64,000 bases of DNA from Adineta ricciae (taxonomy: Eukaryota; Rotifera; Eurotatoria; Adinetida; Adinetidae): positions 248,001 through 312,000 of the forward strand of contig CAJNOJ010000084.1 of assembly GCA_905250025.1 (NCBI GenBank). Direction: 5' to 3'. This document shows positions 1 to 12,835 of the stretch, one piece after another. Below the pieces are notes generated by a model. That model saw nothing but the letters and a program-made list of their open reading frames with translations, was not told the origin of the DNA and did not search any database. Position 1 is the first letter of the stretch. Each line of letters opens with the position of its first letter. Position numbers and translations under genes: made by a program.

Positions 1-1783
1 TTTCATTTATTCCTTGTTTTTCAACTTGTGTCGATTTCTTACCAGTCAGAATAACAAACAAAGTTAGAATGATTGATTGCTCATTCTGTCAATCATCGTT
101 ACACAGTTGTTTAGAAACGCACAAGTTTGAACAAAGGAAAGAGAAAAATCAGAATGTAGACATGCGGATAAACTTTATTCGATTGTAGATCTTTTCCCAA
201 GTCACAACTAGAAGGATAAAGAATTATTGCTCTCTCTCTCATATGTCGAACAAAAAGCGCTATATCCTTAAAGAAACATTTTCATCCTATCGCACGAGAA
301 AAAACGATCCCGAACCGTCCATTAGTAGTACTTATTCTATTACGTATTTTGCCATAATCGAGTCAAATCTGCCAACCTTGAAGGACAGTAGTTGCTGTAG
401 TAGAGATATATTCAAGCGAGCACTGATCAATATAGCAACACAATTTATGACAAAAACCAACGTTACTGATTGGACATCTGTCTAGTGGAGTTTTAATCCA
501 CATGAAATCGTATCCATACATGTTCCGTTCGACACTTCCTTCATCATAAATGAGCTAATCAATATAGAACAGGGATAAAAGTATTATGTAGGCAAACTCT
601 CATATTTTGACAGTGTTGTATATTAAAGAATAAGCTCAATATTGTAGAATAAAGATGATATACATCTGTGAGGATAGTGATAACGTCTGTCAACATGTAT
701 TAGAATGAGTTCGATGATTTATACGATGTAAAAAGTTTAGGAATATTGACGTCTTCGTCGCATGTCTTTTGAAATGAGATCAAAGATATCAGTTTGTATT
801 CTAAAGTTTCTACGTGGGAAAGAATTAGCATGAGCAGTTGTGCAAATTGCCTAATAAATGTTGATTGGCCATCACGCCGACGTCGCCACGTTTGATGGTC
901 GCAATCATGCTTTGTCGCCATGTTTTTCTCTGACTGAATCTGTTTGATCATTTACTTCCTTTCTTCGACAAACAATAACAATCCATCTGTTCAAATTTGT
1001 TCGTTTACAAATAGAACCTTTCTATCAGCCGTTGATCGGATCTATTTTCTGTCTAAACGGACAACTTTGTACATCAAATACTCTTCTCTTATATCCATTG
1101 TAACATCGACTCAACAATATATTGCTTGATTACGTAAAAAAAGATCCATTTTCTTTCATTGCATTACAATGACTGTATAGCGCACGGCATATCCCCCAAA
1201 GGCTAATAATGTCATTGTGGCGGATAACAATCGATTGTTGAAGCGCACACGGACATAGTTTCTTGGTCGACTTCCAAGCAGAAATATGAACGATGCTAGC
1301 TAGTCAAGCAATTATTTTGCTCTCATTGATCATTCAACCATTCGTTTGTTACATTGATTGTATGACGTATTTGCACGAAAATAATTATTCACCTGTCTAG
1401 GTTTATAGAGAAGAGAGAAACTTGAAAATTATGTTCGTATTTGAATAACAAAACTGTATAAACTTTGAATGTCTAATGAACTTCGGCGTATGAATTGATT
1501 AGAAAGAAATCATTTTTCCCTCGCTTTTTATTTATGTTTTCTATTCACATCATTGACAAAGATGTAATCACTGGAATATAGAACAAAGGCAATACAGAGA
1601 TAGAGAGTAAGAGGACGCTCTTCCGCTTCTCTCCCTCCTGCTAACACTTCTATATACAATACACACATCTGCTTACTGATTTTACTCATGGAACTTTANT
1701 GATTTCAGTAGAAGAAATGTCACGAAATAATTTCGATAATTTCTGACGTAATCGTTATGATTTGTTTTTCATTTATTATTTAG
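1..1783. other. No confident gene; one ambiguous base
   Basis: I find no recognisable coding sequence in this stretch. Short open frames (for example + 243-485 and - 700-951) match no family I know and have no convincing splice-linked partners. The missing 5' exons of the MTSS1-like gene that follows (the N-terminal part of its I-BAR domain) should lie here or upstream of the window, but I could not place them. An N at 1699 marks an unresolved base just upstream of the first visible exon. Confidence 0.6.
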
Positions 1784-4700
1784 ATCGACTATCGTCACTG
1801 TTAGTCTGTTCCTCGATGCATTTCAACGCATTGCTGATCTAGCGACGAATACGAAAGGAGCAACGCGAGATATTGGTACAGCTTTAACACGGTTAATTCT
1901 ACGTCATAAATCGATCGAACAAAAGTTAAAATATTTCACCAACGCTCTAGTTGAATCATTTGTTCAGCCGTTGAGCGAATGCGTGGAAGACTGGAAAAAA
2001 TCAGCAAATAATCTGGACAAAGATCATGCTAAAGGTCTTAAAGGTAATCAACCGACGTTCTTTTTCTTCTTTGATTGCATACGGAAAGTTTGCTTCGATG
2101 TAGATTATAAAAAACTACGTAATGAATTACGAAAGAAAGCATCCGAAACTGTTAAATTACAGAAAAAATGTCGAAAATGTAAGTTATATAATCGAATCTT
2201 TGCAATGTTTTCTTCTCATTATTATGACTATCGTTATACTAGTACCAAAACATGATGCCTTACATAATAAATTGAATTCGGCTATACAAGAAGTGTCGAA
2301 TTATTATGGAATGTTAGAAGAACGTGAGAAACAAGCACTTCGGTCGGCAATGATTGAAGAGCGGAGTCATTTTTGTACATTATTTACTCTTTTAAAACCT
2401 GTTATGGTATGATTTGAAATACAGTCGATTTCCATAAATTGAATCTATTAACTTTCATCTTTTGACAGGACCTTGAAATTTCAATGGCCTCCGAAATGAG
2501 TCACATCGAAGATCTTGTTCAATGTTTGAGTAAACATACAGCAGATCCTCAATGTCTACCGACAGCCAGCGAACAAGTTATTAAAGATGTGAAAGGTATT
2601 GATTATAGTACGATCGTGGCATTCAAGGTAAACCATAAGTCGTGAATAGACGAAATAACCCATGTTGTTATTTAGACTCCACCTTCGTCGCCTAGCTCTT
2701 TGAGCTCACGGAAATCGAGTGTTTGTTCGATAAATAGTATCAATAGTTCGTCATCGAATTCATTGAATCATGCACATAGTCCAAATCATAAACAAGGTCA
2801 ACAGCCGCAATCACAAGTATCGATACCAATTCAACACCAGTTCTATCATACAAATGGCAATCGATCCTCGTCAATACCGGTATGAATTAAAGAAATACGC
2901 GTTATGTTTATCAAACACATATATTTTTATTTAGTCAAATGTAGCCGTCAGCCGAATATCGAGTGTCTCCTCTCAAGATTCAGGTTTTATGTCTCAAGAA
3001 CAGTTCTTTGCTCGTCCACCATCACCTTTGGAAGAATCAGAAGTAAACCCATTTCTTTTCTTCATTCAAACTAGAAATCGTTTAAAAAATTTAGCGTGAA
3101 ATCGATGGAAGTACCAGCCCGCTATTGGTCGTCTCGTCCACGTTGAATGCTTGGGCGAAACGACCCGAAATTCCAACAAATGGCAAACATCCTGCAACAG
3201 TGACTGGCGCACCAGAGCCCATTAAAAGTTGTCGACCGGCTATTACGGCTCATACATTCGATCCTCCACCGCCCAGTCTATTCGAAAAACCAAACTGGCA
3301 GATCTACGAAGAAACTCATCCACGTCTAACGACGGTACGTATTTTTGAATTTTATTCGTCGTCCGCATGTTTATCTTCGAAATCGATTAGATTTCGGACG
3401 ATAGCACGCTGTCTCGTCAACATTCGGTGCCATCACGTCGTTGTCGAATACGTGACCTCAGTCTCGAACGAACATCAACTAACCATCTGACTAATGGCCG
3501 AGTCAAACCTACCCAACCACCGACGGTTCCACAAGACTATTACGGTACAATTAGTAATCGTCCTAATTTAGGTATGAAATATGATTATTAATCTTGTGTG
3601 AAATGGAGCCCTTTCCGTTCGATAAAGAACAAAAAGAAATGATTGCTTTCGTCGATGTATGTAACTAAAGATATTAATTGCTCGTTCATTGAACAGCCAA
3701 GGTTAACTGACATATCATATTATATTTTATCATCGTTGTTCCTTGCTCGAACTTTACTGTAATCGTAGTCGAGGACCTTGGTTCTAAATTGATACTTAGC
3801 AGAAGAGAAACTGTTTTTCTTTTTAGACAAGAAACTTGCATTCATCAGGGCTAGAGTGAAACATGTCAGAGAAAATTAATAGCACCTCTCGTTCGGATGA
3901 GATTATTCTAGTTCAATGTAAAAGGAGAAAGCGACTCTATCAATAGAAATCTCTATGGGATAAAGCAAAAGTGTAATGTACAATGCCGCTACTTTCATAG
4001 TTAATGAGAACATTTCAATGAAATATCTTCAGGTTCATCAGATTTCGTGATAAGAAAATGTTGCATGCGTTCATGTAGATAGTATCATCGAGACATTTAT
4101 CGAATGACATATGTTATTGTTTGTACTTTTGATAGACGATAACAGTCAACGTCTTCGCAACGGATCGATACCATCAGAAAATATGGTAGGAGAAAGATTT
4201 GTACGGTTTAAAATCGAATTTGACAAAATCTTTGTTTCTAGCCACCCGATCCTCGTGCAATTGTATGGCGTGATCGTCCACGTCAAAACGGAAATCATTA
4301 CGGCAAACCCTCGTTGGAATCTGCTGATGAAACATTGGACGAAAGTAAGTTTTCCTTCGAATTCAAAACTTAACTTTTCTCTCTTCGTTCTAGTGTATGA
4401 ATATTTAACGAAAAGTATTCATTCAACGAAACAATCACACAAAAATGAAACTCTTCGTCGTGGCATGTCAATTGCTGTCCATCCAAGTGAAAGGCCCGCT
4501 CCGCCCGTACGTCGTACACCCTCCATGAACACACACCATTTCAATGACAATAGTACAAAAGTTCATATGAAATATATTCAGGAAGTTGTTCAGATCAATC
4601 ATACAGAGGATTTTCCACCTCCACCGCCTGACTTTCTTCTTTCAAACGATCCGTCACCTGTCGTCACAGCAACAAACAGTACCGTCACCACTGCGAACGA

Positions 4701-4794
4701 TCCGCATTCGTCGTTGCTTGCTGAAATACAACGTGGTTTTAAATTACGTAAAACGGTGATTGATCGAGACAGATCCGCTCCGCGTATCAGATGA
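1784..4794 (+). CDS. MTSS1: MTSS1/MTSS2-like I-BAR (IMD) and WH2 actin regulator, 5' end missing
   Basis: Family role: MTSS1 (missing-in-metastasis) and MTSS2 bind and bend plasma membrane through an IMD/I-BAR domain and bind actin through a C-terminal WH2 motif. Seen: the first exon (from 1784) reads FLDAFQRIADLATNTKGA and continues through LDKDHAKGLK, LQKKCRK and MIEERSHFC, the known IMD order. The protein ends with a WH2 motif, LLAEIQRGFKLRKT, followed by RSAPRIR and a TGA at 4792-4794. The middle is Ser/Pro-rich with PPPP stretches. About ten exons use short GT..AG introns, with one longer intron at about 3572-4135. The N-terminal roughly 50 IMD residues are not visible, so the call is 5' partial. 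No missing key motif was noted in the visible part. Family assignment is firm; exon edges in the Ser-rich middle are less so. Confidence 0.87.
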
Positions 4795-5202
4795 AATGCA
4801 AAGTCAAGCGTACGATATGTTTCTTTTATCTTTCTCAGGAATGAATGATTTTTGTGCAGATAATCAATGGTATTTCTATTTAATCTTGACCGAACTATTC
4901 GATCTAACTTCGATGTTTGTTTTCTTTTTTCCTTTGCTGTTGTATATAACTTATATAATCCAATTTAATCGTGTATTATCCTTTTCGTCTCTTTTGTTGT
5001 CGTCTATTCTGTTTTGTTTTTTTTTCTTCTTCTTTTTTTCCAAAGACAAACATCATATTCGTATCATCATCTAGTTCGACTTTCTATGAATGTGAAAAAC
5101 ATGCAGCTGCTCGAAGGTGTGTGGGAAGTCAAAGATAGAGAGAGATAAATGAAATATCGAATCGGTATATTCTTTTTACAAAAAGATTCCAATTCTTCGA
5201 GA

Positions 5203-6287
5203 ATGAAGTGTTCCGGTAATGCATAGTGATTCAATTGTTCGCATATAATCTTATTTTCTGCTGAGTAGTTATCTATTCATCATTGATTATCGCTGTCGCA
5301 CTCTTTGCCGGTTCAACAGTCCAAGGTGATCCGTCATATTCGGCCAGATATTTGGCTAAAAAGGTTTCGATTATGAATTTTTATAACTGAAGTTTTATTA
5401 TCGATAGAGCTCTATGAAAAAATTGAATTGATTCGATTGGAGGGAATGTGATTGATGTTGCTCTTCTTTTTTGTTAGGAAAACGAAGCCGAAGGTCGTAT
5501 AGAACCTGTAACAACCAGTCTTGTAAGTAGATGATCAGTAACAACGTAATAATCATTTGATGTGTTAAGATTGTCAGCGCTCTCGCTCCTGTCGTTCTCA
5601 ATCTCTTTTCTGGTCTTTTGGGTAACTTATTCAGTAAACCAAATGATATTGAAGAAGTTTGTTTCGAAAATGATTCGAAGGAACGATATCTACGTTTCCT
5701 ATTTATGTTTACAGCGTGTTATCTATGGGCGACCAATGCAAGTGAAATTATGCGGTGTTGATAATTGTATCCAGTTATTAGATAAAGGTTCAGGTTTAAC
5801 AACTGTTGGCAAAGGTGATACTGTTCAACATGCATTAGGTGATGCTGTCGGCGCTATGTTAACAACTTTATTAGAAAAACGCTTGTTAAGTATGCATGAT
5901 TTATGCCGCGAACATATTCATTTTCCTCATCCTGATACTCAAAACTGTCCCGGTGTCGAAATCAATACTTGTGAATTGAGCAAACCTGTCGTTCCTGCTC
6001 GTAAGCTTTAGAAACAGAGAGATTGGGTGTATTTCTTTATTTGAAATCAATTTCTGACTACTTTAGCACCATGTGTCGATTCTCATGGCGCAGCTTACTG
6101 TAAAAAGATGCAAAGTCACTGCTCGGAAAGTATGTATTCAACATTCATGATGCACAATTGCTACAAGACATGCACGTATGTGAACCAAGACGACAACATG
6201 TTTGATTCAGACAACTATGTGTTTCTTTTTTTTTCTAGCAACAACTGCTATAAAGCACCACCTGGCCCATGCGATTACGCAAAATGA
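5203..6287 (+). CDS. Secreted protein with C-terminal ShKT domain
   Basis: Seven exons can be chained in one frame: 5203-5215, 5266-5363, 5478-5522, 5570-5656, 5715-6000, 6067-6175 and 6239-6287. The tiny first exon (MKCS) joined to the second gives a clear signal peptide, MKCSVVIYSSLIIAVALFAG, cleaved near TVQG. A hydrophobic stretch, SALAPVVLNLFSGLLGNLF, follows, then a Cys-containing middle with LCGVDNC. The C-terminus is a ShKT-like six-Cys module: CVDSHGAAYCKKMQSHC, then HNCYKTC and NCY, ending GPCDYAK. ShKT domains occur in many secreted animal proteins and enzymes, so this is not evidence of a toxin. The central region matches no family I recognise. The start was chosen because it alone supplies a Met in frame with the signal sequence. 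Confidence 0.75.
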
Positions 6288-6388
6288 AAGAAAGAGATCC
6301 ATGTTTTTCTTTATTTGTCTCGAGAAAAATAAAGAAATAATCATTGCTGAAAATTGAGATAAAGAGTTAGCTTTGATAAATCTTCGGC

Positions 6389-8493
6389 TCAAATAACAGA
6401 TGTTTTACGTTTGACCTCCGTTAATTCCTCGTGTGCTTCATCCTGTTCATCATCACACGCCCAAGGTTCCGTTTCTCCACGAGCTAAGAAAATAAATGCG
6501 ATAGCTGATATAAGAAACGATGCAGCATATAGCATAAATGCTACTCTCCATTCTAGAGCTGATTTCTAAACAAGGAAACACACATATCGGCATTGTATCG
6601 TCAAACACTACATACATGTTTTGTAATGATACTTGTTAAATACGGTGCACCGAATCCTCCGATACTTGCTAAAAGAGAAGTGTTGAAATCGGATGTTTTC
6701 AGTAGAGTATAAGCCTTACAAATCGTGTTGCAAATACCAAACACGACGCCTGAATGAACCCCACTAAAATCTCCAACATTAACAACATATCCGCCGGACA
6801 TCATAAAACCACTAGGAAATGACACAAATACGTGCTATAGATCTCTGTCTCTGTCTTTACTTGAATGCTATTCCGATAATTAGTAAAGCCACTGCCAAAT
6901 ATCGACGTTGACAATCAAGAAAAGATATCAACAGAAGACAAATAGCTGGTGCAAAAGTGCCAATCCCATGAAATAATTTTCGAGCGTTGACACGTTTGAC
7001 GTAGTTTTTGCCAATGATAAAATCTGCGAGGCCACCGCTTAACATGACAACAAGGAAGCTAGCCATGTGTGGTAATGCGGAAAGAAATCCGTTTGCTTCG
7101 ATGCTGAATAACAGAACTTCACTCATGTATTCGGGAACAACGGTCCAAACGGCTAAACAAAGAATGAGATGGACAATTCGAGAGAAAGGAAAAAAACATT
7201 TCTCTCACCATAAAGACCAAAATCGCTGAAACACATGGAAATAAGAATACACCAGAAACCTTGAGATCGAAGCATTGCGCTCCATGGTATTTTCTATCCA
7301 TTCGAAAAGAAAATATAGCTTTTAGAGAAGAAACCGTCCGTACGGTATTGGCATCTTGAATTTTTTCTTCTGCTTTGCATGCTCGAATATATTCTTTTTC
7401 ATCCAATGTTATATGACGATTTGTTGCTGGTGTATCACTAGCAAAAATAAGCCAGACAACCGACCAGACGATTCCGAGACCACCTAAACACTTCGGTTAG
7501 TCGAAACATGACAAGAAATCAGTTCTCCATACCAAGAAGATAGAAGAAGTATGCCCAACCATGTCGAAAAATGAAAGGAATCGCATCATCTAATGAAAAT
7601 GTGCAGAAGAGACCGCCAATGATCAAAGAAATGATAGTGCCCATCGAGGGTCCTAGAGAACGGTTATAGAAGGATAATTTCAACCCGACTTAAGAGCCAT
7701 ACCGGAACTCTGAAATGAAAGCAAAGTTGTTCGTTCTGATGCTGGTGCCCATGTTGACCAAAAGCGAAAGATCGTGGGCCACAGACCACCCTTCACATAC
7801 AGAGAATTCAAGTCGATGTTTTCACTTCAATCCACTCGTTTTATACCTGTGCAGCGCCAGCAACGATACGCAAAGCTATCACTAACGATGGATGCAGTTT
7901 TGAAAAAACTGGTAAAAGTATTGTTGCCATTGATGAAGCAAAGATTAAAACGGCAAGAAAACGTTTCGGGCCCAAGAGGTTCACAGCTACTGACGATGCG
8001 ACTTGAGTCAACGCGTAGCCCCAATAGAACGAGCCAAGAAGGAAACCACGAGTGGATTTTGGCCATAAGAGAACTTGACCAGGCTAGGGTAAAAACATTC
8101 AAATATTTTCGCATACAGTTTCGAATTTATCTCTACCAATCGACTTTTTTCTGCAGTATGTTGATGGCATGATGCTGGGATATTTCGATGGTTGGCCAAA
8201 GAATTATTATTGTATGTTGCTGGATCATTATCTACGCTAGGATTGACCATACAAATAATCCCGACACTAAGAAAAACTCGTAAGAAGAGATCGTTAAGGC
8301 GAAAGATTATCCTTACGAAAGACCGTTGCGTTGAGCATAACAAAGAAAGAAGCCCAAAAATGCCAGAAAAGCAAGTAGTAAACGATGTGAACACACAAGT
8401 GAAGCTAAGAACACGAATAGAAGACATCAAATCTATCCCAATACTCAAAATATGCATGCCTTTCAATTGAGTTGTTTTGTTGCTTGTAGTCAT
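6389..8493 (-). CDS. SLC17-family (sialin/vesicular glutamate type) anion transporter
   Basis: Major facilitator superfamily, SLC17 branch: 12-TM organic anion/phosphate co-transporters of lysosome, vesicle or plasma membrane. Seen in order along the minus strand: a first TM segment, LLLAFLAFLGFFLCYAQR, spliced (donor at GTAAGG, acceptor TTAG) to LSVGIICMVN. This matches the family's Y-A-L-R-V-N-L-S-V signature but reads QRNGLSV, so the usual Arg-Val-Asn is altered. Later come ANGFLSALPHMASFLVVM, then GFGAPYLTSIITKH, and the family-typical C-terminus ARGETEPWAC before a TGA at 6389-6391. About nine short exons. The first coding exon is uncertain; a Met near 8490 (MTTSNKTTQ) is one option but lies in a different frame from the first TM block. 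Which SLC17 subtype it is cannot be decided by eye. Confidence 0.8.
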
Positions 8494-8748
8494 CGTTGTA
8501 ATTCAGTCTATGAGAAAAAAAATTCACGACATAAAAGATAATCCTTTGGTACTGGCAGATGATGCAATGACAAAACGATATAGCATCCGTTCATTGCATC
8601 AGATGAGTAGGAAGAAACAGGAAATTTCATATGAACTCGTGTCGTTGCTCTCGACTTTCTCTTAGACAATACAAATTCTACTCACATTTCTTGTTTCTTC
8701 TTTTGATATGTTCGATTCGAAATAAATGTATCGGATCCATGCCTTAAT

Positions 8749-9640
8749 TTATAGCACATGTCGTTTGTACAACATTCCTCTTTGTGTAGAATCTGTTCCA
8801 GTCATGAGTGAATGTTGAGCATTCAACAATCGAAAGACCAGAAACCAGCAACCAAGTATAAATGCGATGATGATTTGCATATTATGCATTGCTTCCGGCG
8901 CAACTGTTTTCTATCATAAGTACAGATATGACCTTTGGTACTTGTACGCTGTTAGAATCAACATTTCTATTATCAAATTCCGTTTACATTCTTGAATTGA
9001 ATCGAAAGATAAACACGTAACTGGGAAATTTACTGGCGCTCAAATCTGTTCCCGAGTATCAGTGTGAGGGTGAGGGCAAGGGCCAAAGTGAGTGTGATTC
9101 CTGATTAGGATTTGAGTGGAGATGATAATGGGACTGTGAATGTTGATGAGTTCGGGGATGTAGTGGATGTGAATGTGCGCGAAGATATAGGAGACGGTGT
9201 AGAGAAGGTGCAAGTGATGGTAAGAGTGGGCGTATGGGTATTGGCGCAGACGAAATGCCTTCCAAAGTAGAATTTGCACCGTTTTCTTGGAACTAGGACT
9301 CCAAAAGAAGCTGTATTAAAAACATAATTGCCGGCAAAGTGTAGCGGATCCGAATCGATTTGCGGTGAAGAAAATTATCACTCTCCGAACACAGCGCAGA
9401 TGTGCCACTCAGAATAAAAATATTGTCATCAGAAAGCCGATCATCCACCTCCAATAATGTCGAATCAATAATAGGATAGCGAAGAGTCGTTCTGTAATCA
9501 TCTTTGCTCTTTTGAAGATCACTATAGCCAACTGTGGATGTCATGAAAAAATCTTTGCAGAATTTGTGGGTGACACCTTGCTTTTTCTTTCCGTTCAGGC
9601 TATTTTGACAAAACTTTCTTGTTGTATGAAACATCATATA
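8749..9640 (-). CDS. Unresolved minus-strand gene fragment(s); TM tail and Ser/Thr/His-rich stretch
   Basis: I do not recognise this. Three pieces on the minus strand look partly coding. At 9293-9637 an open frame contains LRYPIIDSTLLEVDDRLSDD. At 9060-9265 the sequence is compositionally biased, with GTGA/GTGT-like runs on the + strand; depending on frame it encodes Ser/Thr/Pro- or Pro/Ser/His-rich peptide. At 8749-8889 is a short frame, MHNMQIIIAFILGCWFLVF, i.e. one transmembrane segment with a short polar tail ending in TAA. A possible acceptor (CAG) precedes this last piece. The parts may form one membrane protein with a mucin-like segment, but I could not link them by consistent splice phases. 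Treat the extent as tentative. Confidence 0.25.
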
Positions 9641-10545
9641 GCATATGGTGAAGCAACTCGAATTCCAGTGGGCAGACTGAGCCTGTCCTGGCTACCCTCT
9701 GGTTACGGCAATATGTTTCACTAGAATTAATACAAGACAAATATTCTTCTTTTTTCATAAATCGAATCAATTAACCATTTTCAGGAAGTAGTTTTCAAAG
9801 GTCAGCTATATTTACTAAAAACCCTGTCACTTAACGGTCACTCGTTCGTCAGCCACTCACGGTTACCCATTGATCGATATAAGCTGCTCTTCTATTTTCA
9901 CACTACACACCCCACACCCTCGCTAACTCTTTCCTCATGTTTTCAAACTGTCTTCCGTCGAAGGAAAAATTCACTTTTGATTCCACTTCTTATCAAAGTT
10001 TTCTTATATCTAGTTAGTGAATATCCGTGAGTTTTTCTCGCCAAAACTAAACATACGACAAGGAAAAAGATCGTATATATTTATGTTCATCAAAAATTGT
10101 ATATTGATTTGAATTCTATCGATGATTATTGTCGTTTTTCGTATCACTCACAGATGTCATTCATGCGACACTTATAAAAAAAACCGGCATTTTTGATTGT
10201 ATGTAATCATCAAAATGAACAACTTTTGAATACTAAACATACTCGCATCGTAGAAAACAAAAACACGCAAATATAGTTCATCTCATGTGATATCTAGAGG
10301 GCATAATCAGTCATCAATATCATTTGATCTTCTTATTTCGCTCGCTAATCAGGTTTCATGTATGATCAAAACGTTTTATTATAAAAAGCAAACTATTCAT
10401 GAAGAACGGTCGTTCGTTTATTTTTGAGCCATTGCATGGTGAGCCGATAATCGACTGCAGCAGAACATATGTTACTGAAAGACTACGATTATTCTGCACG
10501 AACAAAATCAACAATAATTCTATATGTATACGTATGTGCATGTAT
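9641..10545. other. Intergenic, nothing recognised
   Basis: AT-rich sequence between the unresolved minus-strand stretch and the 3' end of the zinc-finger gene. Short open frames here have biased or repetitive composition and no family resemblance. It probably includes the 3' UTR of the zinc-finger gene. Confidence 0.5.
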
Positions 10546-12440
10546 TCATTGTCCATCTAGGAATAGGTCGATCGAATCATCATTACTACCGAATACTTCT
10601 TGAGATTGTTCTAGAAGAAGATAATCGGACTTGTCAGTGTTGTTTTGATTTTCAGTCTGATGACGTTGTTTATGATGAGCATACAGTTGATTTTGATGTA
10701 GAAAACCTTTCCGACACAATTCACAGCTATTGGCAAATGAAGAAAAATTTGTTTTGTGCGAAGAAAAGAAGGCTTGAGAATGACGTAGTTCCCTTACCGA
10801 AATGGATACTGATGTGAATGTCGCACGATATCATGATCACGTAAATGTTCCGGTCGTACGAATGTTTTCACACATGCATGACATTGAAATAAGCCGCCTG
10901 TTGCGCTGTGCTTCGCTGCATGTTGCTTTAATTTATCCTTCCTAGAGCAAAACGCTTACTTCTTGATATCGATTTCGGTCTTCTTCTTACCGCGCAAATG
11001 CTTGTTCGCAACCATCTTGTTCGCATTTATATGGTTTGATATCTGAATGTTTCGTGACGTTATGTCGATTTAGATGAAACGTTGTTTTAAAAGTTAATTT
11101 GCACGCCGAGCAACTTTTCTGATTTGGTATATCAGCATTATGTTCAGTCATTACATGTCGAGAAAGATCGTTACGCTTTTGAAACGTTTCAATGCATATC
11201 GTACAACGATAGGGTGCGAGATCCGAATGTTTAGCAACATGATTATGATACGAATTATTCGATTCGAATTCAGCTGGACATAGTTGACAAAGAAACTTGT
11301 GCGTTTCGTAATGCATATGATACTGCAATAGCTCGGACGTTTGAAATGCTTGTTTGCATAATCGGCAACGATAGGTACGTTTGCGACGACGATGATAAGC
11401 GTTACTACGAGACGAACGTCGAGAGATAACATGACGTTTTTGACTATGAATACGTGCGTGAAGGATGTAGTCGACAGGCTTATCAAATAATTGTGCACAT
11501 GCATCATTTAAACAACGAAAAACAGGGTTGAGACAATGTACTACAATGAAAATAAATTAGAATGTACCTATATGATTATCCAACTCGAACAAGATAAATT
11601 TTATCATGTGAAATGAAAGTACATCGCCTCGACAGTCCAGAGACAACGACATGCTAAGATAAGGAAAATATTTAGGATCTTTCTACATTTGTTTGATCAA
11701 TTATTCATCGAGAATCTGCGTCAAGAAAAAAGCCTCTGTGATCTTCTTACTCATTTTCTTGTGAATATTTAATGATGCATTGGAAGCAAATGTAACAGTA
11801 CACTGTTTACATTCTAAAGGTTGTGCTGCTTGTTCGTCGAGCAAATCAGTGTAACTGGACGACGAATCGTCGAGAGATGATGAGATACCTTTGGAATTGA
11901 GATTTTCATTGTCATCAATCCAGGTTGAATGTTCAAAAACATGATTCTCTAGTACAACCGGTGCATCGAATTGTTCGTCACAAACTGGACATTCGAGAAG
12001 ACTCATTTGTGATAGCGAATTTTCTATCGAGCAGTATTCAGTTGAAGCTGAGAGGAGAGGATTAAGAGTAGATTCCGTGTCTGTTGGTGTTTGTTCGACA
12101 GGTTGAGAAAATAAGAGGTCAAACTCGTTTGTAGAAGGAATTTCGTGTTGCATCGTTGGATAAAACAGATTTGAGTTCGACGGAATCGATAATGAAACAT
12201 CTTCAATAATTGCATCGAGTTCACGTTCGAGTAAATTTGTTGGTGGATCATTCGGTAGTTGAAACAGATTCGCTGTTTGTTGACCAATACATGTCGATCG
12301 ATGCGTCAAAAACAAATTCAAATCTGTGAAATTCATACGACATTTTCCACATATAAACAGATCCTCTGCATTAGTTGTAGCTAAAAAGTCGTCGATGCTA
12401 TTGTATTCTATCAGATTGAAACCTTTAACTTACTCATTGT
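10546..12440 (-). CDS. Multi-C2H2 zinc-finger protein, probable transcription factor
   Basis: Exons fit by phase: 11751 to about 12437, 10991-11540, 10798-10941 and 10546-10726. The acidic, Ser-rich N-terminal half starts with a C2-HC-like unit (CGKCRMNFTDLNLF...C) and includes CPVCDEQFDAPVVLENH and CKQCTVTFASNASLNIH. The second half is a run of fingers: CLNDACAQLF, CRLCKQAFQTSELLQYH, CQLCPAEFESNNSYHNH, CTICIETFQKRNDLSRH, CSACKLTFKTTFHLNRH, CEQDGCEQAFARKDKL, CHACVKTFVRPEHLRDH and CELCRKGFLHQNQLYAH. The last finger is completed only when the 10727-10797 intron is removed. The C-terminus is acidic (SNDDSIDLFLDGQ). DNA binding and nuclear location are inferred from the family. The orthologue cannot be named by eye. 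The first exon is uncertain: a Met 26 bp upstream across a very short intron is possible. Confidence 0.82.
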
Positions 12441-12835
12441 CTATTGATAAGTTGAAGGGTAGTACGATGATGGGTATAGAATGAAAAGCAATAAAATCGC
12501 TTCTTTTTATCAGGTATACTAATCTTATAAGCATTCGACACATAACATGCTCACCTCACCTATGTTACTCAAAATAAATAACTTCCACCAATCATATTCG
12601 CGGACGATAGATGATGATGGTAGTCATTCGTGCAATCATCGTGGTGATCAGAAAAACATCATAGATTCTTCTCGAATGCGTGTCCGTACACGAAGAAAAC
12701 TTCATTTTTCATGTTTACATATATTTTCTCTTTTGAAATCTCTTGTACGTACATATACGCGCACAATTAAAAGAAAGAAAAACGAGAGCACATGAATAAA
12801 CAAACAAGGAGATACACTGATACATAGGAAAACTC

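Noticed and set aside
5203-6287. ShKT domain read as a venom toxin
   Set aside because: ShKT modules are common in ordinary secreted animal proteins; the rest of the protein gives no toxin-like feature.
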